A stretch of DNA of 64,000 nucleotides from Frigoribacterium sp. Leaf8 (GTDB lineage Bacteria > Actinomycetota > Actinomycetes > Actinomycetales > Microbacteriaceae), in assembly GCF_001421165.1 (NCBI RefSeq), contig NZ_LMKB01000006.1:295936-359935 (forward strand), written 5' to 3'. The notes beneath the pieces were generated by a model. It saw only the letters and a list, made by a program, of their open reading frames with translations. It searched no databases and was not told the origin of the DNA. Made by a program: the position numbers and the translations under genes. Positions within the stretch are counted from its first letter, which is position 1. Each line of letters opens with the position of its first letter. Below, in pieces: positions 16,118 through 26,000 of the stretch.

Positions 16118-17693
16118 CGCCGACGTACAAGAGGCGGCGCTCCTCGTCGATCGCCGCGTCGTCCTTCGCGTAGCTGATCGGGACGAGGCCCTCGCTGAGG
16201 CCGATCAGGTAGACGCTGCGCCATTCGAGGCCCTTCGCGGAGTGCAACGTCGCCAGGGTGACCGCGGCCAGGGTCGGCTCGTGCTGACCGGCCTGGCGGG
16301 CGAAGAGCTCGTCGACGAACTGGCGGAGGGTCGTCCCGGGGGGTGATGCCTCGGCCAGGCCCATGATCGTGTTCAAGGACTCCCAGCGGTCGCGGATCGC
16401 GCCTCTCTGGTCGGGTGCGTCCTGGGTCCAGCCGAGCGACCGGAGGACGTCGCTGACGGTCTTGAAGAGCGGCTCGCCAACGATGCTCACCGCCGCGCCC
16501 TTCATCATCATCAGGGCCTCTTTCACCTCACGGAGCTCGAAGAAGCGCGTCGCGCCGTGGATGCGGGTCGACACGCCGACGTCGGCGAGTGCGCGCTCGA
16601 TCGCCGCCGCCTGGACGTTGACCCGGTACAGCACCGCGATCTCCTCCGGCGCGACTCCCGACCGGATCTCGTCGGCGATGGTCTCGGCGATGCCCCTGGC
16701 CTCGGCCGAATCGCTGGCGTACTCGGTCACGGGCGGCACCGGGCCCGTCGTCTCGACGGCCGGGTGGAGGTGCAGGGCACCCGGACGGCCCCGCATGAGT
16801 TGGTTCGCCGTGTCGACGATCTGCCGCGACGAGCGGTAGTTCTGCTCGAGACGGACGACCGTGGCGTCGTCATATCGTGAACCGAACCCGAGCAGGTAGT
16901 CCGAGGACGCACCCGCGAACGAGTAGATGGTCTGACTGGCGTCGCCGACCACGCAGAGGTCGTTCCGGCCGCCGAGCCACAGGTCGAGCAGGTCCTGCTG
17001 GAGGGGCGAGACGTCCTGGTACTCGTCGACGACGAAGAAGCGGTACTGCTCGTGCACCTGTTGGGCCACCCGCGGCTCGAGCTCGAGCATGCCGACCGTC
17101 GCGAGCAGGACGTCCTCGAAGTCGAGCTGTCGCCGTTCGTCCTTGACGGCCTCGTAGGCACGGTGCAGGTCGACGGCTTTCTCGACGCTGATGGCCGGCG
17201 GCAACGACCTGCTCGGCAACGCCTCGGCGTAGTCCTCGAGGGTGAGCCGAGAGACCTTCCGCCACTCGATCTCGGCCGCGAGGTCGCGCAACGCCGCCGT
17301 GTCGATCTTGAGCCTCAGGGACTCGGCGGCGTGGGCGAGCGCCTTGGCCTTGCTGTCGAGGAGCCGCGGCATCTGACCACCCATGGTCTGCGGCCAGAAG
17401 TACGACAGCTGGGACAGGGCCGAGGCGTGGAAGGTCCGTGCAGAGACTCCCCCGGCGCCCAGGTGACGCAGACGGCCGCGCAGTTCGGCGGCCGCGCGTG
17501 AGGTGAAGGTGAGCGCCATGACGCGGTTGGGGGCGTACACGCCGGTGGCGACCCCGTAGGCGATGCGATGGGTGATGGCACGGGTCTTGCCCGTACCGGC
17601 ACCCGCGAGGAGGCACACGGGGCCGAGCAGTTTCGACGCCGCACGGCGCTGCTGTTCGTCGAGCCCCGCGATCAGGTCGGCGGCCTCGGTCAC
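15981..17693 (-). CDS. UvrD/Rep-family ATP-dependent DNA helicase (UvrD2-type)
   Basis: 570 aa superfamily 1A helicase. Walker A GAGTGKT (31-37), motif II VVDEYQDVSPLQ (about 222-233), motif III GDASQTIYSFAGA, motif IV-V LATLHSAKGLEW and motif VI YVGVTRARERLRLSW are all present. It is shorter than mycobacterial UvrD2 and lacks the C-terminal HRDC region, a form common in this family of bacteria. GTG start at 17693 overlaps the NudC stop by four bases (GTGA), so it is coupled to nudC. The 3' end runs antisense into the TOMM-like gene. Expected function: 3'-5' DNA unwinding in repair. Confidence 0.92.
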   Translation of the reverse strand: MTEAADLIAGLDEQQRRAASKLLGPVCLLAGAGTGKTRAITHRIAYGVATGVYAPNRVMALTFTSRAAAELRGRLRHLGAGGVSARTFHASALSQLSYFWPQTMGGQMPRLLDSKAKALAHAAESLRLKIDTAALRDLAAEIEWRKVSRLTLEDYAEALPSRSLPPAISVEKAVDLHRAYEAVKDERRQLDFEDVLLATVGMLELEPRVAQQVHEQYRFFVVDEYQDVSPLQQDLLDLWLGGRNDLCVVGDASQTIYSFAGASSDYLLGFGSRYDDATVVRLEQNYRSSRQIVDTANQLMRGRPGALHLHPAVETTGPVPPVTEYASDSAEARGIAETIADEIRSGVAPEEIAVLYRVNVQAAAIERALADVGVSTRIHGATRFFELREVKEALMMMKGAAVSIVGEPLFKTVSDVLRSLGWTQDAPDQRGAIRDRWESLNTIMGLAEASPPGTTLRQFVDELFARQAGQHEPTLAAVTLATLHSAKGLEWRSVYLIGLSEGLVPISYAKDDAAIDEERRLLYVGVTRARERLRLSWSRSGQGRGGERRVSRFVEELRTRTPGAAARPRE

Positions 17694-18622
17694 TGGTCGA
17701 TCTCGCCGCCGAACCAGTCCTCGATGATCGCCCGGGCGATGGACGTCCGTCCGGGCAGGACGATCTCGCCCAGGCCGGCGACCAGGTCGTCACGACTGAA
17801 CCAGCGCAGGTCGAGGATCTCGGCCCCGTCAGGCGTGAGCGTCCCCGGGTCGTCGGCGTCGACCTCGGCCCGGAAGCCGAGCATGAGGCTCGCCGGGAAC
17901 GGCCACGGTTGCGAGCCCACGTATCGAGGCGACACGACGTTGATGCCGGACTCCTCGAAGATCTCGCGCTGCACCGCGTGCTCGAGGGACTCGCCGGGCT
18001 CGACGAAGCCGGCGAGCAACGAGTACCGGTTCTGCTCCCACAGGGCGTTCGAGCCGAGCAGGAGTCGGTCGTCCGCGTCGGTGACGCCGACGATGATCGC
18101 AGGATCGGTCCGGGGGAAGACCTCGTGGCCGTCGTCCGGGTCGCGACGGACCCAGCCCGCCTTGTCGGTGACCAGGCGGCGGCCGGTGCGCGGCGAGAAC
18201 CGGTGCGAGTCGTGCCAGTTCGCCACGGCGACGGCCTCGACGGCGAGTCCCGCGTCGCGGGCGCTCAACGCCGTTCCCGAGACGCGCGGGCTGCCCCAGG
18301 CGGAGTCGTCGGACGAGAGCGACCGCGCGCGCTCGTCGTCGAGCAACGCCGCGAGGACGGGTGTGCCCACCGGCTCCACGGCGGAGGGGTCCTTCGAGAC
18401 ACCGAGGTAGACGTAGTCGTCGGCGGCCGGCACCGCGGCAGCCGGCAGGAGCGCGAGGGAATCCGGGGAGGCCATCAACGTCCGCCCCCGCCAGACCGGG
18501 AGCACACGGGTCACCTCCGACGCGAGCAGTTCGTCGACGACTCCGTCACGCTCACGGGTGAGGTAGTCCCGGTCGACCTGGTGTCGGGACAGCGGGAGCC
18601 GGGACGTGAGAGGCGAGGACAT
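17690..18622 (-). CDS. nudC: NudC-type NAD+ diphosphatase / RNA deNADding Nudix hydrolase, zinc site lost
   Basis: 310 aa. The Nudix box GFVEPGESLEHAVQREIFEESGI (205-227) and the NudC signature SQPWPFPASLM (237-247) identify an enzyme that splits NAD(H) to NMN(H) and AMP and can remove NAD caps from RNA. The zinc ribbon that normally precedes the catalytic domain (FCxxCG...C..C) is degenerate here: FSPRTG at 142-147 and no cysteine pair after WVRR. Start ATG at 18622 is preferred over an upstream ATG at 18670 because the family N-terminus begins here. First gene of a pair with the helicase (GTGA overlap). Confidence 0.88.
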   Translation of the reverse strand: MSSPLTSRLPLSRHQVDRDYLTRERDGVVDELLASEVTRVLPVWRGRTLMASPDSLALLPAAAVPAADDYVYLGVSKDPSAVEPVGTPVLAALLDDERARSLSSDDSAWGSPRVSGTALSARDAGLAVEAVAVANWHDSHRFSPRTGRRLVTDKAGWVRRDPDDGHEVFPRTDPAIIVGVTDADDRLLLGSNALWEQNRYSLLAGFVEPGESLEHAVQREIFEESGINVVSPRYVGSQPWPFPASLMLGFRAEVDADDPGTLTPDGAEILDLRWFSRDDLVAGLGEIVLPGRTSIARAIIEDWFGGEIDQ

Positions 18623-18684
18623 CGGACGACCAATCATCGCGAGTTGACAGCGTGGCGCACGGCAGGGCATCGCGTGCGGCGGCC

Positions 18685-18690
18685 TACCCT
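18685..18690 (+). promoter_or_regulatory. -10 element TACCCT, leaderless start
   Basis: TACCCT lies 6 nt before the ATG at 18697 of the phosphotransferase-like gene. Confidence 0.5.
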
Positions 18691-18696
18691 GAGGGC

Positions 18697-19698
18697 ATGG
18701 CCAGATCTCATCTCACTCTAGCCGCGCTGGCCACGGCCGCCGTCGCGGACCTGGACGTCACGCGTGCGTCACGCCACGGCAGCGAGACGGGTGGCGACTT
18801 CGACTCCGCACTCGTCGACGGCCGTGGCGGAGAGCACTGCATCGTCCGCGTCCCTCGCTCGCAACGCGCCGAGGCCGAGCAGTCGGCCGACCTCGTCGCC
18901 CTCCGTGCCCTGAGCGCAGGGGTCCGAGGGCGGCTCTCGTTCGACGTGCCGGCCTACCGGGGTCAGGCCCCGATCGGCCGCACACGCGGCATCGTCTACG
19001 ACGTCGTCCCCGGCGAGCACCTGTCGATCTCGCGACTGACCGCCACCAGCGACCTCCCGACGGCACTCGGCCGTGCCGTGGCGGCGATCCACTCGCTGCC
19101 GACGAGCTTCGTGACCGACGCCGGCCTGATCAGTCACACCCCGTTCGAGGCCATGCGCTCGTCGGCGGCCTTGGTCGATCGTGCGGCCTCGACCCGCCTC
19201 CTGCCGGCCGCGCTGCTCGAGCGATGGGAAGCCGCGATCCAGGACTCGGTGCTGTGGCAGTTCCAGCCCACGGTCGTCAACGGCTCCCTCGACGCCGGTT
19301 CGGTGCTCGTCCTCGGCGACACGGTCAGCGGTGTGCTCGGCTGGCACGACCTCCAGGTCGGTGACCCCGCCCGTGACCTCGCCTGGTTGCTGGGTGCCCC
19401 GAGCCCGACGGCGGTCGACACGGCGTTCGACGCCTACAACACCGCTCGCGGCACGAGCGACCACCAGCTGCGGCACCGGGCGACCCTCTACCGCGAACTC
19501 GACCTGGCGAAGTGGCTGCTGCACGGCACCGGCACCAAGAACACGTCGGTGGTCGACGACGCCGTCGAGATGATGACGAAGCTGGTCGACTCCTTGCCCG
19601 GTGACCGACGGGCCGGCATCGGCTCGGGCTCGACCGCGGCCTTGGACGTGGACGGCGTCGAGGACCTGCTCGAGGCCACCGAGCGCCGTCACGTCTGA
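18697..19698 (+). CDS. Phosphotransferase-like (APH/choline-kinase fold) protein with degenerate catalytic loop
   Basis: 333 aa of the aminoglycoside/macrolide phosphotransferase fold. The fold is recognised from the helical core ALGRAVAAIHSLP and the C-lobe string GVLGWHDLQVGDPARDLAW (212-230), where D218 is the metal-binding Asp and D223 the family Asp. The catalytic loop that should read HGDLxxxN is NGSLDAGS (195-202): the catalytic Asp is Ser197 and the Asn is Ser202. The usual N-lobe lysine also appears as Arg (IVRVPR). It may be a pseudokinase or use another chemistry. Kept between nudC-uvrD and adnAB; convergent with adnB (10-bp overlap). ATG at 18697 by the leaderless -10. Confidence 0.75.
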   Translation: MARSHLTLAALATAAVADLDVTRASRHGSETGGDFDSALVDGRGGEHCIVRVPRSQRAEAEQSADLVALRALSAGVRGRLSFDVPAYRGQAPIGRTRGIVYDVVPGEHLSISRLTATSDLPTALGRAVAAIHSLPTSFVTDAGLISHTPFEAMRSSAALVDRAASTRLLPAALLERWEAAIQDSVLWQFQPTVVNGSLDAGSVLVLGDTVSGVLGWHDLQVGDPARDLAWLLGAPSPTAVDTAFDAYNTARGTSDHQLRHRATLYRELDLAKWLLHGTGTKNTSVVDDAVEMMTKLVDSLPGDRRAGIGSGSTAALDVDGVEDLLEATERRHV

Positions 19699-22600
19699 GT
19701 CGACGCCTCGACCCGCTGCCAGAGTTCGACGAGCTCGTCGCGGTCGGCCACGTGCCGGGGCCGCAGCACCACGTCGTCGGCGACGAAGTAGAAGACCGCG
19801 TCGATCGTGTCCGCCGGGACACCCCTGAATCGCGCGTAGGCCTCGCGGTAGAGCGCCAGCTGGAGCTGCTTGAGCTCGAGGTCGGCGTCGTCGGTGGGTG
19901 CCTTGCCCGTCTTCCAGTCGACGACCTCGAACCGGCCGTCGCGTTCGAAGACGGCATCGATCTTGCAGATGACGGTGCGACTGCCGAAGGGGAGGTGGAT
20001 CTCGAGCTCGACGTCCGTCGGTTCGAGAGATGCCCAGGCCGAGCGCTCGAAGGTCGTCACCAGCTGCTCGAACCGCCTCGCGTCGTCGGGATCGATCGGC
20101 CCCGACCCGGGTGAGCCGACCCGCTCGTCGTCGAGATCGCTCTCGTCACCCCAGGCGTCGAGGGTCTCGGCACGACCCGTCGGCCGGAAGCGCTCTTCGA
20201 CCCACTCGTGGAACAGCGTGCCGAGGCGGGTCGCCCGGTAGGGCCGTTCGGGCAGGGGACGACGGAGCGCGGCGGCGACCGCGGCGGGGTCGTCGACGTA
20301 GTCCTTGAACCTCGAGGCCGGGATGCGCTGGGGAAGGGGGACCGCCCCGGCGCCCGCTCGCGCGGCGTCGCGCTCGAGCAGCAGCAGGTCGATGTCGGAC
20401 GACCATCTCGACGCGGTGCCTGGCTGCTGCGTGTCGGCGGGCTCGTCTCGTGAGCGCCGGTCGACGGCCGTGGTGACCCGTGCAGCGGCGTCCTCGACCA
20501 CCGCGCGGCGTTGCCCCAAGGGGTCGAGCGGCCAGCTGAGCTCTCGGGACGCGGCGGCCAGGGGGTTCTCGTCGTCGTCGGGTCGTTCGGGGAGGTCTCC
20601 GGTCGGTACGAGCCCACGCTCGGCCAATTCGACGACGAACCGGCTGGCAGGGCGGGGGCGGACGGCACTCGTCCAGAAGGAGCCGCTCACGAGCAGGGCG
20701 TCACGGGCCCGGGTGAGTGCGACGTAGGCCAGACGCCGCTCCTCGGCCTGGTGCCGGACGATCAACTCGTCCTTGAACGCCTTCAGCGCTTGGTCGAACT
20801 CCTTCTGGTCGGCCACGCCCCGCCAGCCGAGCACGGGCAGCTCGGCGGCATCGCCGCGGAACTCGTACGGCAGTTCGCCGAAACCGAGCCACCCCACGCC
20901 TTCGCGGGAGGTGCCGGGCAACTCGCCCTCGACGAGTCGTGGCACCGCGACGACGTCCCACTCGAGCCCCTTGGAGCCGTGGATGGTCAGGAGCTGGACG
21001 GTGCCCCGCTCGGCCTGCTCGGACCGCGGACCCATGTCGTCCCGCCGCTCGGCTGCTGCCAGCCACGACAGGAAGCCCCCGAGGCCGGCGTTCTCGTCGG
21101 TCGCGACGTACCCCGCCAGTTCGTCTTCGAAGGCTTGCAGCCACGCGCCCCCCGACGGCGCGCCGGTAGCCGCCGCCACCTCGACGTCGAGCAGCATCTC
21201 GTGCTCGACAAGCGTGACCAGGTCGACGAGATCGAGACCGTTGCGGGCGCGGAGGAAGGCGAGCTGCGAGCCCAGCCGCCTCAGGCGGACGAGCCCCTCG
21301 TCACTGAACTCGGAGAGCTGCCGATGCGTGACGGGCGCCGTGGCCACGAAGTCGAGGGCGTCGACGATCGACCCGTGCTCACCCGCGGCGACCGACGCCC
21401 GGAACCCGGCGGCGACCTCGTCGTCGAGGCGCTGTTGGGCGTGGTCGTGCGAGAAGAGCCACGAGGCGACGTCGCGCAGCCGGGCGATGTCTCGAACGCC
21501 GATCCGCCATCGGGCACCGGCCATCAGACGGATCGCCTCGGAACCGGCCGACGGGTCGTGCAGCACCCGGAGGCAGGACACGAGGTCGACGACCTCGGGC
21601 CGCTGCAGGAGACCACCGACGCCGAGCACGTGGTACCTGACGCCGCGAGCGGCGAGGGCCTCGACGAAGACGGGCATGGTCTTCTTCGATCGGAAGAGCA
21701 ACGCCGCCGTTCGGCGGGCGGGCTCGCCGTCGACGATCGTGGGCACGGCCAGCTCGCTCTGCAGCCAGGCCGCGACCTGGTCGGCCTCGCCCGGCAGCGT
21801 CTGGTCGAAGAGCAGTTCGACGCGCCCCTCGGGCGCACCCGGCCGGGCTCGCAGCTCGCCCACGACCGCCCCGGAGGACCGCGCGAGTTCGGCCACGACG
21901 GTGTTCGCGGCGTCGAGCACTCGTGACGCGTTGCGCCAGCTGGTCGAGAGGCTGAACACCGCATCGGGCCGGGCTCCGAAGTCCACCGGGAACCGTCCGA
22001 GGTTCGCGGCGCTGGCACCCCGGAACCCGTAGATGGACTGGTGGGGGTCCCCGACCGCCATCACCCCGGTGCCCTCGAAGAGGCGGGACAACAAGGTGGT
22101 CTGCACGACGCTGGTGTCCTGGTACTCGTCGAGCAACACGACGCGGTAGCGGTCGCGCAACTCGGCCACGACGTTCGGCGCCGTGTCGCACACCTCGAGG
22201 GCCAGGGCCACCTGGTCGGAGTACTCGACGAGGCCCCGACGGGCCTTCTCGTCGGCGAAGGCCACGGCTAGGTCGAGCAGCGGCGGGAGCGCCGACACCG
22301 CGCCGACGGCGTCGACGACCGACTTGTAGGCGCTGCCCTTGGTCGACGGAAGACTCGCGAGGTCGAGGAACCGGTCGGCCAGGTGTGCCACGGGCTCGGG
22401 CCCGGTGACGTTCTCGCTGAGGGCGTGGCTCAGGCGGAGGACGGCCTCGGTGATGCCGTCGACGCTTCGACCGAGCCCGGCGAGGCGCTCGTCGTGGCTG
22501 CCCACGACGAGTGAGCGTGCCAGCTGCCAGGCGGACGCATCGCCGAGCACCTGCGACTCGCTCTCTCGACCGACCCGCAGGGCGTTGTCGCGGAAGATCG

Positions 22601-23042
22601 CGTTGGCGAACGCGTTGTAGGTCGAGACGGTGGGCACGTCGAAGGGATCGGCCTCGTCGCCGAGCAGTCCGACGGCGGCGAGCTGGCCGATGCGCCGCTC
22701 GATCCGCTCACCGAGTTCGCCGGCGGCCTTGCGGGTGAACGTCAGGCCGAGCACCTGCGAGACGCCGACGAGACGGTTGGCCAGCAGCCACACCACGCGG
22801 TTGGCCATGGTCTCGGTCTTGCCGCTGCCGGCGCCCGCGACGACCAGGGCGGGTTCGAGAGGGGCCTCGATGACGGCTTGCTGCTCGGGGGTCGGCGTGG
22901 GAAGCCCGAGCGCCTCGGAGATCTCGGCTGCTCCGAGCCGGGACGAGGAGGCGCGCGTCGTGCCGTCGACGCCACGACCGTCCACCCCGTCACGCGTGCC
23001 CGCGGCGCCACCCCCGTCGGCGGCGCGGCCTCCGGCCGTCAC
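19689..23042 (-). CDS. adnB: AdnB-type helicase-nuclease subunit (UvrD helicase + PD-(D/E)XK nuclease)
   Basis: 1117 aa. N-terminal UvrD-like motor with Walker A GAGSGKT (70-76), motif II LLDEYQDTSVVQ, motif VI YVALTRARDALLVSG; C-terminal RecB-type nuclease with FEVVDWKTGKAP as the metal/catalytic strand. AdnAB is the actinobacterial DNA double-strand-break resection machine that replaces RecBCD/AddAB; AdnB is the lead motor. The GTG at 23042 overlaps the stop of adnA (GTGA), so the two subunits are translationally coupled. A frame extends 12 codons upstream inside adnA but the overlap start is preferred. Convergent with the phosphotransferase-like gene. Confidence 0.93.
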   Translation of the reverse strand: MTAGGRAADGGGAAGTRDGVDGRGVDGTTRASSSRLGAAEISEALGLPTPTPEQQAVIEAPLEPALVVAGAGSGKTETMANRVVWLLANRLVGVSQVLGLTFTRKAAGELGERIERRIGQLAAVGLLGDEADPFDVPTVSTYNAFANAIFRDNALRVGRESESQVLGDASAWQLARSLVVGSHDERLAGLGRSVDGITEAVLRLSHALSENVTGPEPVAHLADRFLDLASLPSTKGSAYKSVVDAVGAVSALPPLLDLAVAFADEKARRGLVEYSDQVALALEVCDTAPNVVAELRDRYRVVLLDEYQDTSVVQTTLLSRLFEGTGVMAVGDPHQSIYGFRGASAANLGRFPVDFGARPDAVFSLSTSWRNASRVLDAANTVVAELARSSGAVVGELRARPGAPEGRVELLFDQTLPGEADQVAAWLQSELAVPTIVDGEPARRTAALLFRSKKTMPVFVEALAARGVRYHVLGVGGLLQRPEVVDLVSCLRVLHDPSAGSEAIRLMAGARWRIGVRDIARLRDVASWLFSHDHAQQRLDDEVAAGFRASVAAGEHGSIVDALDFVATAPVTHRQLSEFSDEGLVRLRRLGSQLAFLRARNGLDLVDLVTLVEHEMLLDVEVAAATGAPSGGAWLQAFEDELAGYVATDENAGLGGFLSWLAAAERRDDMGPRSEQAERGTVQLLTIHGSKGLEWDVVAVPRLVEGELPGTSREGVGWLGFGELPYEFRGDAAELPVLGWRGVADQKEFDQALKAFKDELIVRHQAEERRLAYVALTRARDALLVSGSFWTSAVRPRPASRFVVELAERGLVPTGDLPERPDDDENPLAAASRELSWPLDPLGQRRAVVEDAAARVTTAVDRRSRDEPADTQQPGTASRWSSDIDLLLLERDAARAGAGAVPLPQRIPASRFKDYVDDPAAVAAALRRPLPERPYRATRLGTLFHEWVEERFRPTGRAETLDAWGDESDLDDERVGSPGSGPIDPDDARRFEQLVTTFERSAWASLEPTDVELEIHLPFGSRTVICKIDAVFERDGRFEVVDWKTGKAPTDDADLELKQLQLALYREAYARFRGVPADTIDAVFYFVADDVVLRPRHVADRDELVELWQRVEASTQT

Positions 23043-26000
23043 GAGCCGCTCACCTCGCCCACCACGTGGATGCGGCACGATCCGCCGTGCCGCCCTTCGC
23101 AGTGGTCGTCGAGGCGGGCCACGAACACCCGGCCCGCCATGTGCTCGGCCGCGTCGACGACCCGGGCACGGAAGGCCGCGAGTCGGTCGTCGTCGAACGC
23201 CCCCTGGGCGGGCTCCCGGTAGAGCTTGCCCCGGACGCCCGACGACACGATCACGAGCTTCGCCCCGCCGGGAGGTGTGCCCTCGGGCACGGCCTCGACG
23301 GCACCGTCGGCGAGGGCGACCTGGTAGCTGCCCAGCTGGGGGTGTTCGGCGACGGCCTGGGGCGACGTCGGGGCCGACCGGCCCGTCTTGAGGTCGACGA
23401 TCACGGCGGCGCCCTCGCGGGTGCGCTCCACCCTGTCGATGGACCCGCGCAGACGTGCCGGCCCGATGTCGAGGCTGAAGGTGGACTCGGCGCCGAGCAG
23501 GCTCCCGCCCGACGCCTCGAAGTCCCGCAGGTAGGAGGAGAGGCTCTCGGTCATGTCGCGCGCCCGGCGTTTCTCGGCCTCAGCGATCCAGGCCGACTCG
23601 AACTCGAGCTCGGGCCAGCGCCCCTCGACCGACTGCCAGAGCGAGTCGACGTCGGTGCCCTCGGCGTGCTCCATCACGTCGTGCAGCACCGTGCCGAGAC
23701 CCATCGCCGCGTTGGGAGGGGACCCGCCGAACCGGTCGACGAACCAGTGCAGGGGGCACTCCTCGAACGACCCGAGTTGCGACGGCGAGACCGGCACGTG
23801 GGCCTCGGGAGCCTCCAGGTCGATGAGCGGCTCGACGGTGCTGGGGTCGAGCAACCCGTACCAGTCGTCCGGCGACGCCCCCGCCACGCCTTCGCCGGCG
23901 AGTCGGGCCAACGCCTCGACCGCGTCGTCGGCCCGTGGTCCGTGAGGCGCCGAGACGAGCACGTGACGGAGGTGCCCCACGAGTCCTCGAAGCGACAGGG
24001 GGTGCCCGGCGGGTGCCTCGGGGCAGCCGTCGGGCAGCAGCCGGAAGAACGGCGAGGGCCCCTCGTCGTCGTTCGAGGTGCAGGAGAGCACGACCTGTCG
24101 GGTGGCCCGCGACACGGTGAGGGCGAACATGCGCAGCTCGTCGGAGAGCACCGTGGCCCGCGCGTCGGAGGGGGCTGCCGGCTCGTCGTCGTGGTCGTGG
24201 TCGTCCATCGGACCGCCGCGGAGCAGGCCGCGCTCGGCGAGGTCGACCAGCTCGTCGGGGGCGAGCAGCCCGCCCCGGACCCGGAGGTTCGGCCACACGC
24301 CGTCCTGCAGCCGAGCGGCGACGACCACGTCGACCTCGATGCCCACGGCGTTCGACGGCGAGCACACCAACACGGTCTCGGCCGTCGCCTGCGGCGAGAG
24401 GGTGTCCTCGGGCACCTCGGCCCCGAGAAGCGAGTCGAGGAAGGCACCGGCGGGTGCCTCGGGGGTGCGTTCGACGAAGCGCTTGGCGGCCGTGAACAGG
24501 GCGACGACACCGTCGAGGTGACGGTCCGCCTCGGCGGCCACGATGCCGCGACCGTCGCTCTGGGCCGACCACTCGGCCGCGAGTCCGCTGCGCTCCCAGA
24601 GGCCCCAGAGCACCTCTTCGATGCTGGCGCCGGTCGCGGCTGCACGACGGGCCGCGTCGAGACTGGTGGAGAAACGCCCGGCTCGGGCCGCGAACCTCGA
24701 GTCGATCGTGACGAAGCGACCGGCCCCCTCGAGCGCCTCGACGAGCAGGTCGTCGGCCGAGCGGACGCCGCCCGTGCCGAGCTCGTCGGCTCGCAGGGCG
24801 AGCCTCAGGCGTCGGAGCGACAACGCGTCGAAGCCGGCGAGCGGCCCCAGCAGCAGCTCGGTCGCGAGCTCGACGGTGAGCTCGTCGCGACCGACGGCGA
24901 CGGCGGCGGCGAGCAACAGGTGGCGGGCCGCGTGTTCGTCGCGCACGGCGCGTCCGGCGACGGAGGTGCGGGTCGGGACCTCGGCGAGCTGCAGCCCCCG
25001 GGCGACTCCGGCCACCTGCCCACCGCTGCGGACGACGACCATCATGCGCGACCACGGCACCCTGCGGACCAGGTGGTGCTCGCGCAGCAGGCGGGCCACC
25101 GACGCCACTTCGTGGCTCGGGCTGTCGGCCCGGACGGTCACGATCGGGACCGCCACCGGGTCCGCCGCTCCCCCGGCCTCGGAGGGCTCGATCGCCGGAG
25201 CCGCCACCGCGGCGTGCTGGCGACCGGCGCCGGCCGTCCCGATGCGCGAGGTGACCCGCTGCACGAGATCGCGCAACGGAGGCTGGTGCCGGTGGGCCGT
25301 GGAGAGGTACAGGGTCTCGACGTCGGACAGGCCGAGCCGAGGGCCGAGACGACCGAGCACGTCGGGCGTGCCCCCGCGGAACGCGCTGGTGGACAGGTCG
25401 GGGTCGCCGAACGCGACCACGGCGACACCCCGCCGCGTCAGGGCGCGGAGCAGCGCCAGGGTCGACTCGGTCGCTTCTTGCGCGTCGTCGACGAGGACGA
25501 CCCGCAGCCCCTCGACGACCGGGGAGGTCTCGCCGCGGTCGAGGGCGGCGACGGCGTAGTCGACCAGGTCCGCCGAGTCGAGGTGCTGCCCCCGCGCCGC
25601 GTCGAGGACGCTCAGGTACTCGTCGCGGAAGTCGGCCACCGCCGCCCATTCGGGCCGGTCGGCCCGTTCGGCGGCTCGTCGGAGCCCCTCGGACCCGATG
25701 CGATGCTCGGTCGACCGCATGAGGACTTCGCGCAGTTCGGTGCGGAAGCCGCGGAGTCGACGAACGGTCGGGCCGAGCCCCTCGGGCCAGGACGGACCCG
25801 TGCCGTCGACCTCGTGCCCCTCGAGGAGGAAACGGACGATGCTGTCCTGGTCACCGCCCGTCAGCAGGGTCGGCGCGGGCAGGCCGACGAGCCGCGCCGC
25901 ATGGCCGACCACGTCGAACGCCAGGGACGAGACGGTGCGGGCCAGGGGCCCCGGAGTCGGCACGGTGAGCCTCGACGCGATGACGTCACGGAGCGTCGTC

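Noticed and set aside
18697-19698. Macrolide or aminoglycoside resistance gene
   Set aside because: The fold is similar but the catalytic loop lacks its Asp and Asn, and the gene sits in a conserved housekeeping block rather than a mobile context.
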